Counted from the stretch's first letter, positions 23,674-36,212 are shown. The stretch: DNA of 64,000 nt from Zychaea mexicana (GCF_025766255.1 NW_026516665.1:62001-126000); one strand, 5' to 3'. Made by a program: numbers and translations. Notes: generated from the sequence alone by a model not told the origin.

Positions 23674-23941
23674 TTTGGCTATATATATACAAGAAACCGT
23701 TAAAGCAAGTTAAGGGGGAGGGGAAAACGAAGCCCGAAACACGCTGTAACAGTAGACGCGAAACTCCGCAGATGATTTCAGTACTTTGCCCGTTGCTGGC
23801 TGGTCGGGTTCGTCGCCTTTTCCTGACAGTTTGGAAGGAACGCTTTATCGCTTTTTTATCTTTCACCATGGCTTATGTGATCAGCACACAGGTTACTCTG
23901 GATGATGGAAATGTAAAGCAAAGCTTATGAATGAGAAAAGA

Positions 23942-23980
<39 letters not shown>

Positions 23981-24893
23981 AAGAAAGCCATTTTTTTTTT
24001 TTTTACTGCTGCAGTAGTGTTGATGTTGTTGACATGTTGCCCGTCCGTTGGGATGGAGGTAGTAGTATGCTTTGCTGACCGATATACATTCTCGAGTCGC
24101 ATGTCCCCAGTTTGTGCTCGTGCTGCATGTTATTTATTTCACGAGCGTTAGAAGATATGCAGTCCGTCTCTTTTTGGTGTGCAGCGTTTGCGTTGTTTAC
24201 GCTCCACCATGTATCATGGAGACGAGAGGAGACGCAATGCCAAGTCTTGCCCTTTCTGGACACTACGCCACCATACCGAGACTTTTGGACAATGCAGAGC
24301 GAAGGCACTGATACGAAGGATGATGAAAGATCCGATGGGAATGGATCGTCGTTCGTTCGTTCGTTCGTTCGGTGATGAGCGTGTTGTGGCCGGGATCCAA
24401 CCACTTGGTGTAACGTACCCACGATATAAAAAAAAAAGATCGTCGTCGGATAAAACAGAAATGATCGTTATGAAAAGGGCAAGGTCGCGATCAAAAAGCA
24501 GCAAGGACTGGTTACCGATACGAAAAACCAACTATAACAAAAACGAACAAACGGAAAAGATACTTCTTGTTCTCTCTCGTCTTTACAAAGGGGAGGAGTC
24601 ACAACCCCTCTTCCTCTTCCTCTTCTTCTTCTTTCTCTTGAACAACATCAACAAAAAGCATATGATCTTCCACCCCACCCCCACCCCCCACCCCCGACCC
24701 CCAGCGAGCAGCAGCGAATGCTGTACTAACAGCTTGGATTTGACGTCAGCTCTTTTGGATATAAAAGTACCATGAGCCGCGCTGCAAAACTCTGCTGGTG
24801 TGAGTAAGGGAAGGGCGTGTCAAAAAAAAACTTTTCTTCTCTCTCTTTCTCTTTTCTCTCTCCATCACAACTCTTTCTCTATCGCTTCGTTGC
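23674..24893. promoter_or_regulatory. shared upstream region of VPS39 (-) and the Con7-like gene (+)
   Basis: Divergent intergenic region of about 1.2 kb. It contains a GA dinucleotide run (23945-23977), a GTTC tetranucleotide run (24351-24371), a C-rich CCCCACCC stretch (about 24670-24705) and a long CT-rich tract before the Con7-like start. Open frames here are made of simple repeats and are not called. The probable core promoter of the Con7-like gene is listed separately. Confidence 0.45.
24741..24767 (+). promoter_or_regulatory. palindromic CRE/ATF-type site followed by a TATA box
   Basis: TGACGTCA at 24741-24748 is a perfect CRE half-site palindrome, the target of CREB/ATF-type bZIP factors. 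It is followed 11 bp later by TATAAAAG at 24760-24767. The TATA box lies about 150 bp upstream of the Con7-like start, with a CT-rich stretch between, a normal layout for a fungal promoter. Use by this gene is inference from position. Confidence 0.55.
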
Positions 24894-24926
24894 ATGTCTT
24901 ATCACTGCTACTACTATGGCACATAA
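24894..24926 (+). other. short upstream ORF overlapping the Con7-like start codon
   Basis: An ATG at 24894 opens a 10-codon frame that ends with TAA at 24924-24926. This overlaps the proposed start at 24916 in another frame. If the transcript begins upstream, as the TATA position suggests, ribosomes that start here could not easily restart at the main ATG. That would make it a candidate for translational control; it may equally be chance. Confidence 0.3.
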
Positions 24927-25317
24927 CGTCTCTGCATTTTCACTTGGCTATCCTCCCGCATCCACCACTACCACGACAACACCATCACCTGCATCATCGT
25001 CCACTTCCTCTTCTTCCTCTTCTTCCTCTTCTTCCTCTTCTTCGTCGTCCTCAGCAGCAACTGCCACCGTGGATCATAATAACAGCAATCTGTTGGCACG
25101 GCGGCAACAACAACAACAACAACAGCAACAACAGCAACAGCAACACTTGGTTGCGGCTAACCATCATCAACACCCCGGTACTTCCGGGACGGGCAGCGGT
25201 GGCAGCGGCCCTGACCGATACCTCCTGAACCAACCCTCGTTACCGCCACTGTCGCAGCTGTTGACCACCAACGACCCCGCCAAGGCCGCCGTTGCCGCTG
25301 CTAATCAGGTCTTGTTG

Positions 25318-25349
<32 letters not shown>

Positions 25350-26801
25350 ACAGCCTTCCCCTTATTATGACATGACAACGGCGGCACAGCAATTGGCAAA
25401 CACATATAACAATGTCAATGACGCTGTTGCTGCTGCCGCTTCCGTCATGCCAATGACCTTGTTACCCGTGTCCTCTACAACCACCACTGCCACTGGTGTT
25501 GCTGGTACCGATGCTGGTACTGGTACTACTGCCGTTGCACCTACATCCAGTTATGCTGCTACACCAACAAGTACAAGTACAACTTCGATGCCTGCTGCTG
25601 CCCTGATGGATACCACCACTGCTGCTAGTGCGACAACGGACATGGTAGCAGCAGTTGCAGCAGCAGCGGCAGCCAATACAAGCACTCAGATGCATCATCA
25701 TCATCAACAACAACAACAACATCATCATCAGCTGGATGCATTTGCTCCTGTTGCTCCTCCTCCTCCGCCTCCTCAACATAACCATCATCATCATCATCAT
25801 CATCACCATCCTCATCTATCATCCTCATCGTCATCACCAACCTCAATAGCAGCAGTACACCATTATTACCAACAACAACAACAACAACAACAACAACAGC
25901 AGCAGTCTCTACAACCGGAACAGCAACAGCAGCAAAGACGTATTCGACACGAGTCAGAATCAAGCAGTTCATCAGATAAGGTGTATTCGTTCGTGGCCAT
26001 CCCGGGCAATAACCAGAAAAAACGACCCAGAAGACGCTTCGATGAAATTGAACGCTTGTATCATTGCAACTGGCCCAACTGTACCAAGGCGTATGGAACG
26101 TTGAACCACTTGAATGCACATGTGAGCATGCAGAAACATGTAAGCCCTCTTTTTACTTTAACGCCCCCGTTTTCTCTCTCTCTCTCTGTGTTTTACGATG
26201 AGCCTCTCCTCGTGATATACAGCAACCTTTATTCTTCCATCACCACGAAAAACACCCTTGAAAAAAAAATAATATGATTACAAGAGAGAACTTGCAACTA
26301 ATATATGTATGTGTATGTGTTTGTATGTAGGGTCCCAAACGCCATCCCGCCGAATTTAAGGAAATGCGCAAAGAGTGGCGTCGTCAGAAAAAGGAACGCG
26401 AGGGATCTACGAGTACCAAAAAACAACAGCTACAACAGGCATTGTCGTCTTCACTGTCAGTAACCAGTAGCAATAACTCGGATAGCAACGGATTTATGAG
26501 TACTACTGCCATGCCAACAACAACAACAACACCGCCAAATGCTTTTGTTGGCACTTCAGCGCAACAATTATCTTCTTCTTCTTCAAATGCTATTGCTACC
26601 GGAACGACTGTCCAGCAACGTTCCAGTGCACCAACAACTACTACTTCTACCACTACCACTACCATTAATAATCATAATCCTACTACTACTACTACTACAA
26701 GTACTGCTCCCATGAACTACCATCATCGGTCTGCTTATGATCCACAGTACCAATACCACCTACAATCTGTACCCGCCATGACCCTCGGCACCTTTTACTG
26801 A
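24916..26801 (+). CDS. Con7-like C2H2 zinc-finger transcription factor
   Basis: The conserved core matches the Con7p family of fungal regulators (in Magnaporthe needed for conidium form and infection structures): VYSFVAIPG, then KRPRRRFDEIERLYHCNWP, then KAYGTLNHLNAHV, then GPKRHPAEFKEMRKEWR. Two exons, 24916-26139 and 26331-26801, in phase 0, give about 564 residues. The C2H2 ligands are Cys384, Cys389, His402 and His408; the intron falls exactly after the last His codon, so both exons are needed for the finger plus its basic tail. About 370 residues before it are low complexity: Ser, Gln, Ala, Thr and His runs written in CAA/CAG, TCT/TCC and CAT repeats. The C-terminal 120 residues are Thr/Ser-rich. 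The first ATG not in the CT tract was chosen as start. Likely nuclear; the target genes are unknown here. Confidence 0.85.
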
Positions 26802-28591
26802 AAAACAACCATCGACCCCCCCCCTCATCCATCATCAAACTCTCGTATAACTGTGCGTATCATTATTGTTATTATTACTAGTAGTGTTGTTATTACCCCC
26901 ATTCATCAGAGTCCATTCCATCCACCCTATTTACTACCATATATGAGGACGATTCCGAACGGACACACAAGAAAAAGTCCGCGCAAAAAAAAAAAAGACT
27001 CTCTCTTCACACCTTCCCCCTTTCAACTTTTGTACATTTAGCCTTCTCTCTTATCTTTTTCTTTAACAAAATTCACAACTTTCTATCTGTTCAACTCTCT
27101 GTTTTCGAACTCTACTTTGAATTGCCATATCTACGTGCGTGACTAATCCAGTTTTGTGTCGTCGTGCTTGTTTTGCTTGTGTGACAATGACAAGGTTTAT
27201 TGGGGGGGAGGGAGGGAGATCCCAAAGAGAAAGGAGAGAGAGAGAGTGTGTGTGTTGTGTGTGTGTGCACCGCGCCATGTTTGTGGAAGGTGCGCGGTCT
27301 TTGTGTGACACATACCCGCGCACTTTCTCTCTTTTTCTCTCTCTCTGTTACTGTATTACAACAAATCGGATTATCGTTCTTTTCACTGTATGAAACGCCG
27401 ATCCTTTTTGCGTTTTCGGAAAAGTCGTAGAGACGTTCCGTTTCGTAAAAAGATAGATTCTGCAAAGCAGTTACTCATCAATAGCAGTAGAGGTGGTGGT
27501 GGCAAATGTGACCTTAGTGCCATGTCCGTGTCATGCATGCCCTTACCTTTATTCACTTCTTTATCTTACTTTACTATCTTGGACTTCGTGCATCCCCAAA
27601 TACCTCTCCTTCCACAACTGTGCCACCCGTACCGTTATATGAATACTATCGTCACTCCATGGAACGTCGATCTTCAAACAGATACCTCCATTTCTCATCC
27701 TACGTTCAAATACGAGCAAGAAGCTTCCGTGCGATATGATAGAGAATAGTATAAGAATCAATCATTACTCACAACTCTAACCAGAAAGGCTCGTGTTTTG
27801 GTGACAATCTTTAATAATTTTCCCGTTTTTGCCTTGTTTCTGTCGTACACGCTCTCCCTTTTGCATTACAATCGCTCTGTACCGACAAGTCTTGTGAGTA
27901 GCACGAAATTAAGATCTCCCTCCCTCCCTTTCTCTCTGTGAGAATTGCCTTTTTCGAGAGTCAACCTATTGCTGTTCCCATATGCGCTTATATATCAACA
28001 TACACAAGCAAGCACCTGCATTCAAACATAGTAGTAGTCGAACAGTGTGCGATGTGTATAATATAAAATAGGCCATGAAGAACGGTCATCATCTTGTGTT
28101 ATCAACCATTTGAATATCGCAACAAGAGCTGCTGTCAACGACTAGAACATCATCGGTATCAAGGAGTTATTACAGAAAGTACATTTTTAAACTGGAGAGA
28201 TACATAGGCCAAGGTATCGCTGTATTCTATTTCAAATAGCACGACAAACATGTAGTAGAGAGAGATGACGACGGTGGATCCAGGTATCAATAGAAAGCTT
28301 TACCTGTAGCTTGAATCATAAGATGGTCAGGTGATAACCAGCAACGTTGATTAGTTACATTTCTTATTACTGTATGACTCCAACAGCATGTCACGATGAA
28401 TATGGGCACAATACGGCTGCATCAATGCATAAATCATATAGGATGATGTGTGTGAACAGGAAAAAGTATACGGTCGTGTATGAACCACAGAGATAGACCT
28501 ACTATAATGCACTACCTTTTGTTTATTGCTGTTACTAAATGTATTGTTATGCGGAGTGAGGAATGAATGATGGAATGAATGAATGCGTAGG
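26802..28591. other. intergenic region downstream of the Con7-like gene and the RING gene
   Basis: Both flanking genes end into this 1.8-kb stretch. It has a G-run near 27201-27206, a GA/GT microsatellite (about 27232-27267), CT-rich tracts and scattered AT-rich sequence. The 119-codon open frame at 27390-27749 has no recognisable similarity. No RNA gene seen. Confidence 0.4.
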
Positions 28592-28690
28592 CTAAGCAGT
28601 CGCTTGAAGCCGTTGCCGCAAACGCCGTCTCGGTTTCTTGTTGGGACCGTCCTCTTCACCATCCTCATCGTCTTCATCATCATCCTCATC

Positions 28691-28722
<32 letters not shown>

Positions 28723-30946
28723 CTTGGCTCTGGCCATTGTTTATATTCGCCAAAGCTGCTCGACGTTTACGCGGCAATACAGGCTGTTCTTGATCTTCAT
28801 CTTCTGTCCCATCATTGTGATACGCGCCGTCTAATTTACTCGATTGGCTGCTTTTGTTACTGTCGGACGTGTCGCTATTCCTATCACTAGAATCGCTACT
28901 ATCGTCGTTATCCGACGAGTTTGACTTGTTGTTGCTGTTGCTATCGTCTCCTTGAGAACGATTCTTTTTTTTGTTCTTGTCGTCCTCGTCACTATCGTTA
29001 CTACTAGTACTACTAGTACTGCTGTTGCTGCTGCTACTGTCACTGGAGCTCGTGTCGTTTCCGGCTTTTTGATCAAAGTTTTCCTTGCCATCGACATGAT
29101 TATTATCATTAGAATCGTCCTCTTCACTGCTGTTGTCGTTGTCGCTGTCGTTGCTACTGCTATGCAAACTGTCAAATATATCCTTTCGTTTCGTACCAAC
29201 AGACTGCGCATCACTGCTGTCACTATTATTGCTGCTGCTGCTGCTAGCGCCACTATTCGACTCGTCATCGTCTTCACTACTAGAGTCGTCGATAGAGATG
29301 CTGATACTAGAGTTGCTACTCGAGCTGCTACTGCTGCTACTACTATTCTCATTGTCGTCGCTGTCGTCTTCATCGCTACTGATAACGTGGAATGCGTGCG
29401 TCGTTCTAGGTCTACAAGCAACATACAAAATAGAGTGCGAGATATACGAAGAGGGTCAGTTTTTCATTGATAACTTCAATAGATATGGAGAAAAAGAAGG
29501 GAAACGTGCTTATTGTAAATTAATTAGAAAACTTCTTTACCGATCAGTCATGCTTATATCACTATCGCTCACATCATCTTCGCTACCACTGCTGTCGCTG
29601 CTATTATTACTGCTACTGCTATTACTCGTATCATCATCATCATCAGCTTCGGACACAATGAATCCACCCATTGTTTCATCTTCATCGCTGCCGCCGTCGT
29701 CATCTTCATCGCTTGAAGAAGATAAAGAATCGGAATTAGAAGTAAACGAAACACGGTTTTGTCTGGCTGCTTGTCGAAATTCAAGGTTACAGTTCACACA
29801 AATTCCATCTTCATCTAACTCCCAAGCACATGAAGGGCATCGATCACTATGTGTAAGCAAAAGGTATTAGAAGAAGAAGAATATTACACGCGGAATGTCT
29901 TTCAAATAAAAGAAAACAAAATAATTACACTCCATCCTCTTCATCGCGTATATAGCCACGGCTTGTTCTAGCGGGGAAAAGGCGATCCAAGAACTGCTCA
30001 AACTCTTGTACTGCGCGTCCTCGCTCTTCGACAGACGTACTTCCTTCTGATGGTGCCTGTAATCCAGTCGATGGAATCAACGCACGGATTGCATTTACTA
30101 AGAACAATAAACATATGGCGGGATGGGGAGGTGAAGGAGACCATTTTTCTCGTTAAACCATTTTTCCTTGCCAACAACTATGAGACCGTTTGTTTTTGGT
30201 TTTTTTCTTTAATTACCTTGAGTTTCAACAGTGTATGCAGGAACAGGGCGTGTGGCAATATCGCGACGACATCCAGGACATGACTTTTGTTGGCCGAACC
30301 ATGCCCTGATACAGACTTTACAGAAAGTGTGACCTGAATAAAGTAATAGAAAGAAACCGGAAAACGCGTCCACGTTACTAAAAATTTAAAATCATTTCGC
30401 GTTTCAAATTATCGAGAATTCAGATTATTACACCTTACCACATTGAAGCGTGTAGGGTGACTCAAAATAGTCCACACAAATAGTGCAGCTGAACGCTATA
30501 TATACATATGAAAGCTCAGTTAACAGCGAGCAAGTGTGTGTCGATTTAAGGGGGGAGGGATCGTTTTCAACAGTTTGACTCGAGATCTCCGTCCCACCAA
30601 AGTGGAGAAGGCAAAACTTACAGTCTTTGATTCGACGAGCTTGATCACTAGTCAATTCCAACGACTGTTGTTGTTGTTGTTGTTGTTGTTGATCTTGCGA
30701 CTGCGGCTGCGGTTGTGCTTGTTCTTGCGTGAGATCAACAGCTGGAGAGCTATTACGACTGCTACCACGACTATCCGAAGCTTGTTGTTGTTGCGTTTGC
30801 GGTGTCAAAGTAGTAGTAATAGTAGTAGTAGTAGACTGAGCGTTTCGAGTCGAATCCTGAATTCCTTGACGCAATTCTTCTAGATTGGTAGTCAATAAGC
30901 GCACTTGTTCAAGAGCTGCGGCGACATTGTGGAGCAAGTTTGCCAT
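28592..30946 (-). CDS. RING-finger E3-type protein with acidic serine-rich tail
   Basis: Six phase-consistent exons: 30622-30946, 30439-30495, 30217-30333, 29929-30097, 29541-29846, 28592-29411, about 597 residues. A C3HC4 RING spans residues 112-149 (CTIC, CGHTFCKVC, CPGC), so ubiquitin-ligase activity is likely. Before it lies a short coiled-coil-like segment and a Thr/Gln-rich stretch. After it, two CxxC pairs at about 226-242 (CPSC, CVNC) form a likely zinc ribbon. The last ~330 residues are almost all Ser, Asp, Glu and Asn, coded by GAT and AGC triplets, and end in a basic KKPRRRLRQRLQ segment that could be a nuclear signal. RING, zinc ribbon and acidic tail recall yeast Psh1, the ligase for centromeric histone H3, but the similarity outside the RING is weak and I leave it unnamed. 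Confidence 0.82.
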
Positions 30947-31628
30947 TTGGGTTTGTTGAGAAAGGAAGGGCAATAGACGAGTATCTCAGAAGACGCGTTA
31001 TTCGGGAAAGAAAGGAGGTGGTTACGTGCTGTGAGGTTTGCCTGGAGATAAAAGATTTAATCCTGCTGCGCATTTTCGACTACGCACTAAATTATGAAGG
31101 AACAAAGAGCATGTCAATAAATGCCATCTGCTTTCACTTCCACTACAGACTTAAACCCCCCACCCCCTTCTAGTCCGAGTAATCCTTTCGCACTGAATAT
31201 CCGCACAAGCTAGCTCAAAGGCGCTTTTACAGAAAAAAAAAGAACACATTGCCAGAAAGCAGTCGTTCGAGATTGTATATGCTGTTTGTATTTGGCGGTA
31301 GTTATGGTAGGAGGAATGGGTGAAGAGGAGCGAGGCGGTATGTATAGTAATAAACTACTAATTTTTCGTCAATCACAGACACGTAATGTAAATGTGTTAT
31401 CAGAGGGTTCTATTGCAACAACAAGCACTTAGTTTAAATGATTTACTCAGTAGAGCCGCTCTTATCAGGGAGTTTAGATAGCATAATACTAACTTTTTTT
31501 TCATTTAGATTGAAATAATATGTATATTGCTTGGGCTGGTTTACACTCCCGTACGGTAACTATGCATTCATAGACTTAGTAAAGCTGCAGCAATCCCTAT
31601 ACACTATATTTATACATGATTAGCCAAC
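30947..31628. other. intergenic region, promoter side of the RING gene
   Basis: About 680 bp between the RING start and the RFC stop, both on the minus strand. No gene recognised; the RING promoter and the RFC 3' end should lie here. A CCCCC-CACCCCC stretch near 31154-31167 is the only distinctive feature. Confidence 0.4.
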
Positions 31629-33411
31629 TTACCACTTGTATTCATGCATTATGCTGGCAACAAACGCTTCTAGATGGAAGATATGCTTTTGGCCTCTACG
31701 CATGCGGTGTTCCTATTTATCAACATATTACAATATTGAAAAAGAAAAGCAGTTATATTAATATAGCAGTTGCTAGATAGAAGACAGCGGCACAACAAGC
31801 GAGCTTACATGAAAAGCAGCCTTTTCAAAAACGATCCGTTTCATTTTGTCATCCATTGACTTGGCCAGCTCAAAGGATAAATTCTACAAGAGGCATCAAA
31901 TCCGACGTTCAATGTCTTGATTCAAGAGGGCTACCCCTCTCCCGAGTGTACAATATGCCTTTTATATATATACGTACCTTCATGACTAAGCTTGGCTGGA
32001 TGCAATGTGTGATGAGTTGGTAAAGATGAGTACGGATAGCAAGCAGTCTATTTAAAGTAATACTGTTAATTTCAGATCAAGATGCTATTTGTTCATTATA
32101 TTCCTTACTTTGCTGGTGTCTGTTCCTCGATAATCATTTTTACAATTTTGCCGATTACAATTTCCCAATCTACTCTGTCGGGTTTCTGGACTTCATCCAA
32201 GTTTGACCTAAAAGATAAGGAGGGTAAGTATCTCCCAATCATATATTCCTCTCTCTCTCTCTTCTCGATCCATGAATCCGCAAGGAAATAACGCGCGTAC
32301 CGTCGAACAGCTGTACTTTCCAATGCCAATAAAGATGCACGCAAATTGCATTGGGTATGATTTGCAATATTCAGTGCTAATTGAGGGGGTAATACAAACT
32401 TTTCTTGTTGTGCCACAGTTTGCAATGTTGTAGAAATCTAAAAAACAGCAGCTACATCAGTATACGTCTCCACGGCCAAAAAACAAACAACTTTATTGAA
32501 TGATATACATACCTCGCGCTCAGAAGGTCGTGCTACGCGTATGAGCAAGCAACGAGATCGAATGGGCGCAATGATTTTGCTTAGGCTGTTACAGCAAAGG
32601 ATAAGACGCATGGTGGATGTGTGTTTCTCCATCGTTCGACGAAGCGCAGCCTGAGCTTCACGCGTCAATTCATCCGCCTGATCAATGATCACCACTGTGT
32701 AAAATTACGTTAAAATGATTTCGCCAACCTGTATGTTCTTCTTGTTTCCCTCAACCCATACGCAGTACAATATGTATGCACGTATATACCTTTAAATTGA
32801 TGCTTTGCGTTGGCGTCGATTTGTTTTGTTGATGCTATTCCTTTGATTACGTCCTGGACAATAACGCGATCGTACATTCCCAAATCGCTAAATAGGAAAA
32901 AGTGCGTGTCAAAGTTGTTGTATTTTTTCTTTCTGTCTTTTTTTCGTCGTCGCTATCATTACCTTGGATTGAGCTCCAAGTGATAATTACTTGAAACGAT
33001 CGTAAACACCAGTTTTTTACGACTCGGCGTTGCAAATTGTCGTTCGTCCACTTTAAGCTGAATATATACAAGTACGCGTTAGATCTTCACTTTTTTGTTT
33101 TCTCGACGAAAAGCCAAAAGAACAAAACCTTTTCAACACCAGGCCCATAGATTTCACGAAGTATAGCAGCAACACGCGTCTTTTTACCGGCTCCGGAAGG
33201 ACCATAAAAGAGCATGTGCGGTACGTTCTCGGACGCAGCCTAAATGTTGGTCATGATTTAGTATTTCCACAAAAAAAGTCGTTAAAGATGTTTATGTGGT
33301 CTTTAAAATTGATAAAAACTCTACCAGCTGCTTCAATTGTTGTGTTAGTCCTTTATGGTATGTTAATTGATCGAGTGTTGTCGGGCGGTATTTGTCAGTC
33401 CACAAGCTCAT
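31629..33411 (-). CDS. RFC5: replication factor C small subunit (yeast Rfc5 / human RFC3)
   Basis: This clamp-loader subunit helps load PCNA at primer ends and also joins checkpoint clamp loaders. Ten exons: 33325-33411, 33129-33239, 32963-33057, 32790-32887, 32513-32694, 32301-32437, 32109-32207, 31978-32047, 31809-31883, 31629-31712. Phases all agree, about 345 residues (yeast 354, human 356). The start [10 protein letters not shown] is the family N-terminus. The P-loop is GPSGAGKKT (42-50), as in human RFC3, the non-standard form of this subunit. Later come [20 protein letters not shown] and the SRC arginine motif (177-179, in IRSRC). The end [14 protein letters not shown] matches the family; the last codon overlaps a good donor (GTAAGT), so one more short exon cannot be excluded. 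Name differs by species: this is Rfc5 in yeast and RFC3 in human. Confidence 0.94.
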
Positions 33412-34144
33412 TTTTTGTATCGAACGAAAAAAAAGAAGACGCGATCCAAAGAGAACGCGCTGGCGCGCCAGCCCAACCTTTTTTTTTTTGCGTCTCCGAC
33501 GTCAAAGTACTGCTATGTAGATTTTCCACAACGAAAGCTGTTGACTCAATGTACTTTCAGCACCCAAGTTTTATTTTCCTTCCGCATTGTTTGATTTTCA
33601 TATTCACTCAACGTATTTCATCTGATATTAAGGGTAACTCTAGAAATGGCAAGGAGTTCCTTGATTTCTGTAATCAATACATACATTTCATGATATATGA
33701 CATAGAGTTGTATTATATACAGTAGTAAATTAGTGCTAACTCAACCACATCAAGCTATCATATGATAGCAATTTTCTCGTCAATCGCATTTTGATACCTC
33801 CATCACACGTATAGAGATAGGTGATGCCAGAACACGACAGAATGGTAGTTATAGTAGCCGGTGATCACAATAATTGAAACATACATACTGTAGTACAAGG
33901 TTAAATAAAAGAACAATCATTGAAATCGACTACAAAGAAGTGCAACGGCCTTTAGCTCACTGCGACATGCTATCTATTGAGCTCAACCAGGTGGCTCAAT
34001 TAAAAAGCTGGATTATCCAAAAGCATAATTTAGCTGATGACTCTCGAAGCACACTTCTATTCTCTATTAAAGTAATATCATATGTTTATTATGTCTTAAA
34101 TACTAAACAAATTGATTGCAATAACGAGCGGTAGCCACTGCCGA
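33412..34144. other. intergenic region between RFC5 and the sulfotransferase-like gene
   Basis: About 730 bp with a T-run near 33480-33489. Open frames are short and of ordinary AT-rich composition. No gene recognised; the RFC5 promoter should lie in the left part. Confidence 0.4.
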
Positions 34145-35000
34145 TCAATGATATTCATGTTTTTCCTTGATTCTCAAAGTCTCTAAGTCTTTAGGCGATC
34201 TATCTGTCATATCAATTTTATTAAAATCTACCGTAGCGTTCGAGCGTGGGTAGGGCTCTGCAGGTATAGGTCTGCCAAGGAACGGGCAAATTCTTTCCCA
34301 AGTAATGCCTTCTCGTAGGTCAAGCACCAGTAGTCGATCAGCTGATATGTTTTCGATTACCCAAGCATTGTGCGCCTCATAACGTGCTTTCATCTTTTCT
34401 GGGCTCTTCTTGAATTGTTCTGGATTTTGGAGCGGACCATCAGGCCAAATAGTTGTAGCCATACGATAGAAACGTCGCATGTAATCGGTGAGGTTTTCTT
34501 CTTTGAACTGCTCAACATAATTATCTAAGGTATTGGCCAGAGAGTTGTACCACGTGTCGGGATCCCGCTTTGTGAGGATGACCTTGGCATTAGGATAATA
34601 TTCGATCAATCTATCAAGAAAAAACACTGTAGGACTAACAGAAATGACGGTGAGCACACACGATATATAGAACAGAACCAGCATAACACTGAGAATCTAC
34701 CATACCTGTCTACTGCGGCACTATATCCTTTATAAATGGAGTCCCAATCCGCAGGCTTGTCAGGATGCTCGTATGCTTCTGTGAAGGCTTCAGGATGCCA
34801 GTCGATCCCAACCATCCCATGGACGTGGTGTGTGTTGTACCTTGATTTGAAAAATTCGTTGAATATAATGATACACGTAGCAGTGCTATGATGTGCAATA
34901 ACCTGTCTAATGTTTGTTACCCTAAAATATCGAGAGCTTGTCTCAGACTATCAGTGCCGTTTCGAGACATGCCGGCTCCAATAACTTCAAGAGGCGCCAT
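34145..35000 (-). CDS. sulfotransferase-family P-loop protein (fungal Sulfotransferase_4-like)
   Basis: Three phase-consistent exons, 34921-35000, 34706-34840 and 34145-34634, give about 234 residues, a normal length for this family. The N-terminal GAGMSRNGTDSLRQAL fits the P-loop-like 5'-phosphosulfate motif of these proteins (usually G-x-x-R-T-G-T-x-S-L), and VILTKRDPDTWYNS near residue 92-105 fits the 3'-phosphate motif. No signal peptide or membrane segment seen. The family is common in fungi as single-domain proteins; substrates are mostly unknown, and some members may not be active sulfotransferases. The Arg-Thr of the usual motif is Arg-Asn here. The C-terminus (VDFNKIDMTDRSPK) is ordinary. 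No metabolic partner is adjacent. Confidence 0.82.
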
Positions 35001-36212
35001 ATTGTGTAAAAGATGTGTAGGATTTAGGAAAAGAGAGGAGAAAGAGAATTGGAAGGATTTAGTCAGTTTTGGGGAAATTATAGTTTGGCGCAAACAAAAG
35101 ACATCATGTTGTGATCACGGAAATAGGAGTGATCGAAAGCTAAGCTACCAAACTTGCGCTCTTAAGTGGTAGGCACTGTGTAATACGCCAGGGTAGCCAA
35201 GACCTTTTCTAACACCTGCTGTGCGGACTTCTGACCGACGCATACATAATATAAATAAAAAATTGGCTCCTCCCGTTCAGCGTTGCTGTACTGCGCGACG
35301 TGGCGCCCCCTAAAAGTAATGATGCAGTGCCCGTACAATCTCCTGACGGTTTAAACGCATCATTTTTCTTGTTCAGTGTTCGCTCCGATTGTGCTACATC
35401 CATCCACAAGGCTTTATTCTTACCACGTATCAAAGAGACCACCTTACGTTATATGGCGCAACACTTGGTACTAGCCTACTATGCTACCCGGTTGACCTTG
35501 TGATGTGGGTCACACTGCTCCTTAGAATAACAGGATTCCGACTGAATCGTATCGAAAGAAGTTGATCCTAATTTTTCAGAAGCAACAACAAAGACGCACA
35601 GAGAACTTTGATGACTTAGACTCGAAAGCTACGCCTAAAAATGCGTTGTCAAATTATGCTTACTTACGCGGCTGCTCAACTAATTCTAATTTATACGGAC
35701 GGGGAGCTACGCTCGGCCACATCAAATTATTATGTATCATAGAAAATTCCAAGTATTGCATGTGCATGCAAAAGTGTAAAAGTTTATGCACAGGATGAAA
35801 GGTTACTCATTATGTGGAACGGTGCCACTCCTTGTGTCGAAACGAACACAGCCTCGGGTCATGATCCAGCCCTTCGTTGCAAGCTTCATTACGTCATATC
35901 AGCGATTAAGCACATCTCCACTTCTAAATTTGTTCTTAACGCGAAACGCCACCAGTCATAATAAACTCTGACGCCACCAATACACGTGTAGGCTATTTAG
36001 TTTAGTGTACTTAATAATAGGCTTATCAGCCTTTTATTAAAAGGTATGCCATTAAGGTCTATTTACATGAGAAAAACAATAGCAAAAAAAAAGAGAAATA
36101 ATAGTAATAATTGTAAACGAAAATAAACACCGTTGAAAATGTAGGGGTCGGTAGTTGGATCATTGTTTAGCATATGTGTATGGTTGGGAAGACACGTCGG
36201 GATTCTCCTGCT
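35001..36212. other. intergenic region with unassigned short open frames
   Basis: About 1.2 kb. Forward open stretches at 35300-35505 and 35562-35800 and a minus-strand stretch at 35209-35442 overlap and show no recognised domain. The sulfotransferase promoter is expected near 35000. Nothing else seen. Confidence 0.35.

Noticed and set aside
24179..24775. 198-codon open frame upstream of the Con7-like gene
   Set aside because: Built from GTTC, CTT and C-rich simple sequence, lies in the promoter region, and has no similarity.
28952..29870. Long plus-strand open frames rich in Val, Thr, Ala, Ser and Leu
   Set aside because: Shadows of the GAT/AGC-rich acidic tail of the minus-strand RING gene; they cross its introns and have no start context or similarity.
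33216..33725. 167-codon plus-strand frame
   Set aside because: Overlaps RFC5 exons 1-2 on the other strand; the rest is AT-rich intergenic sequence.
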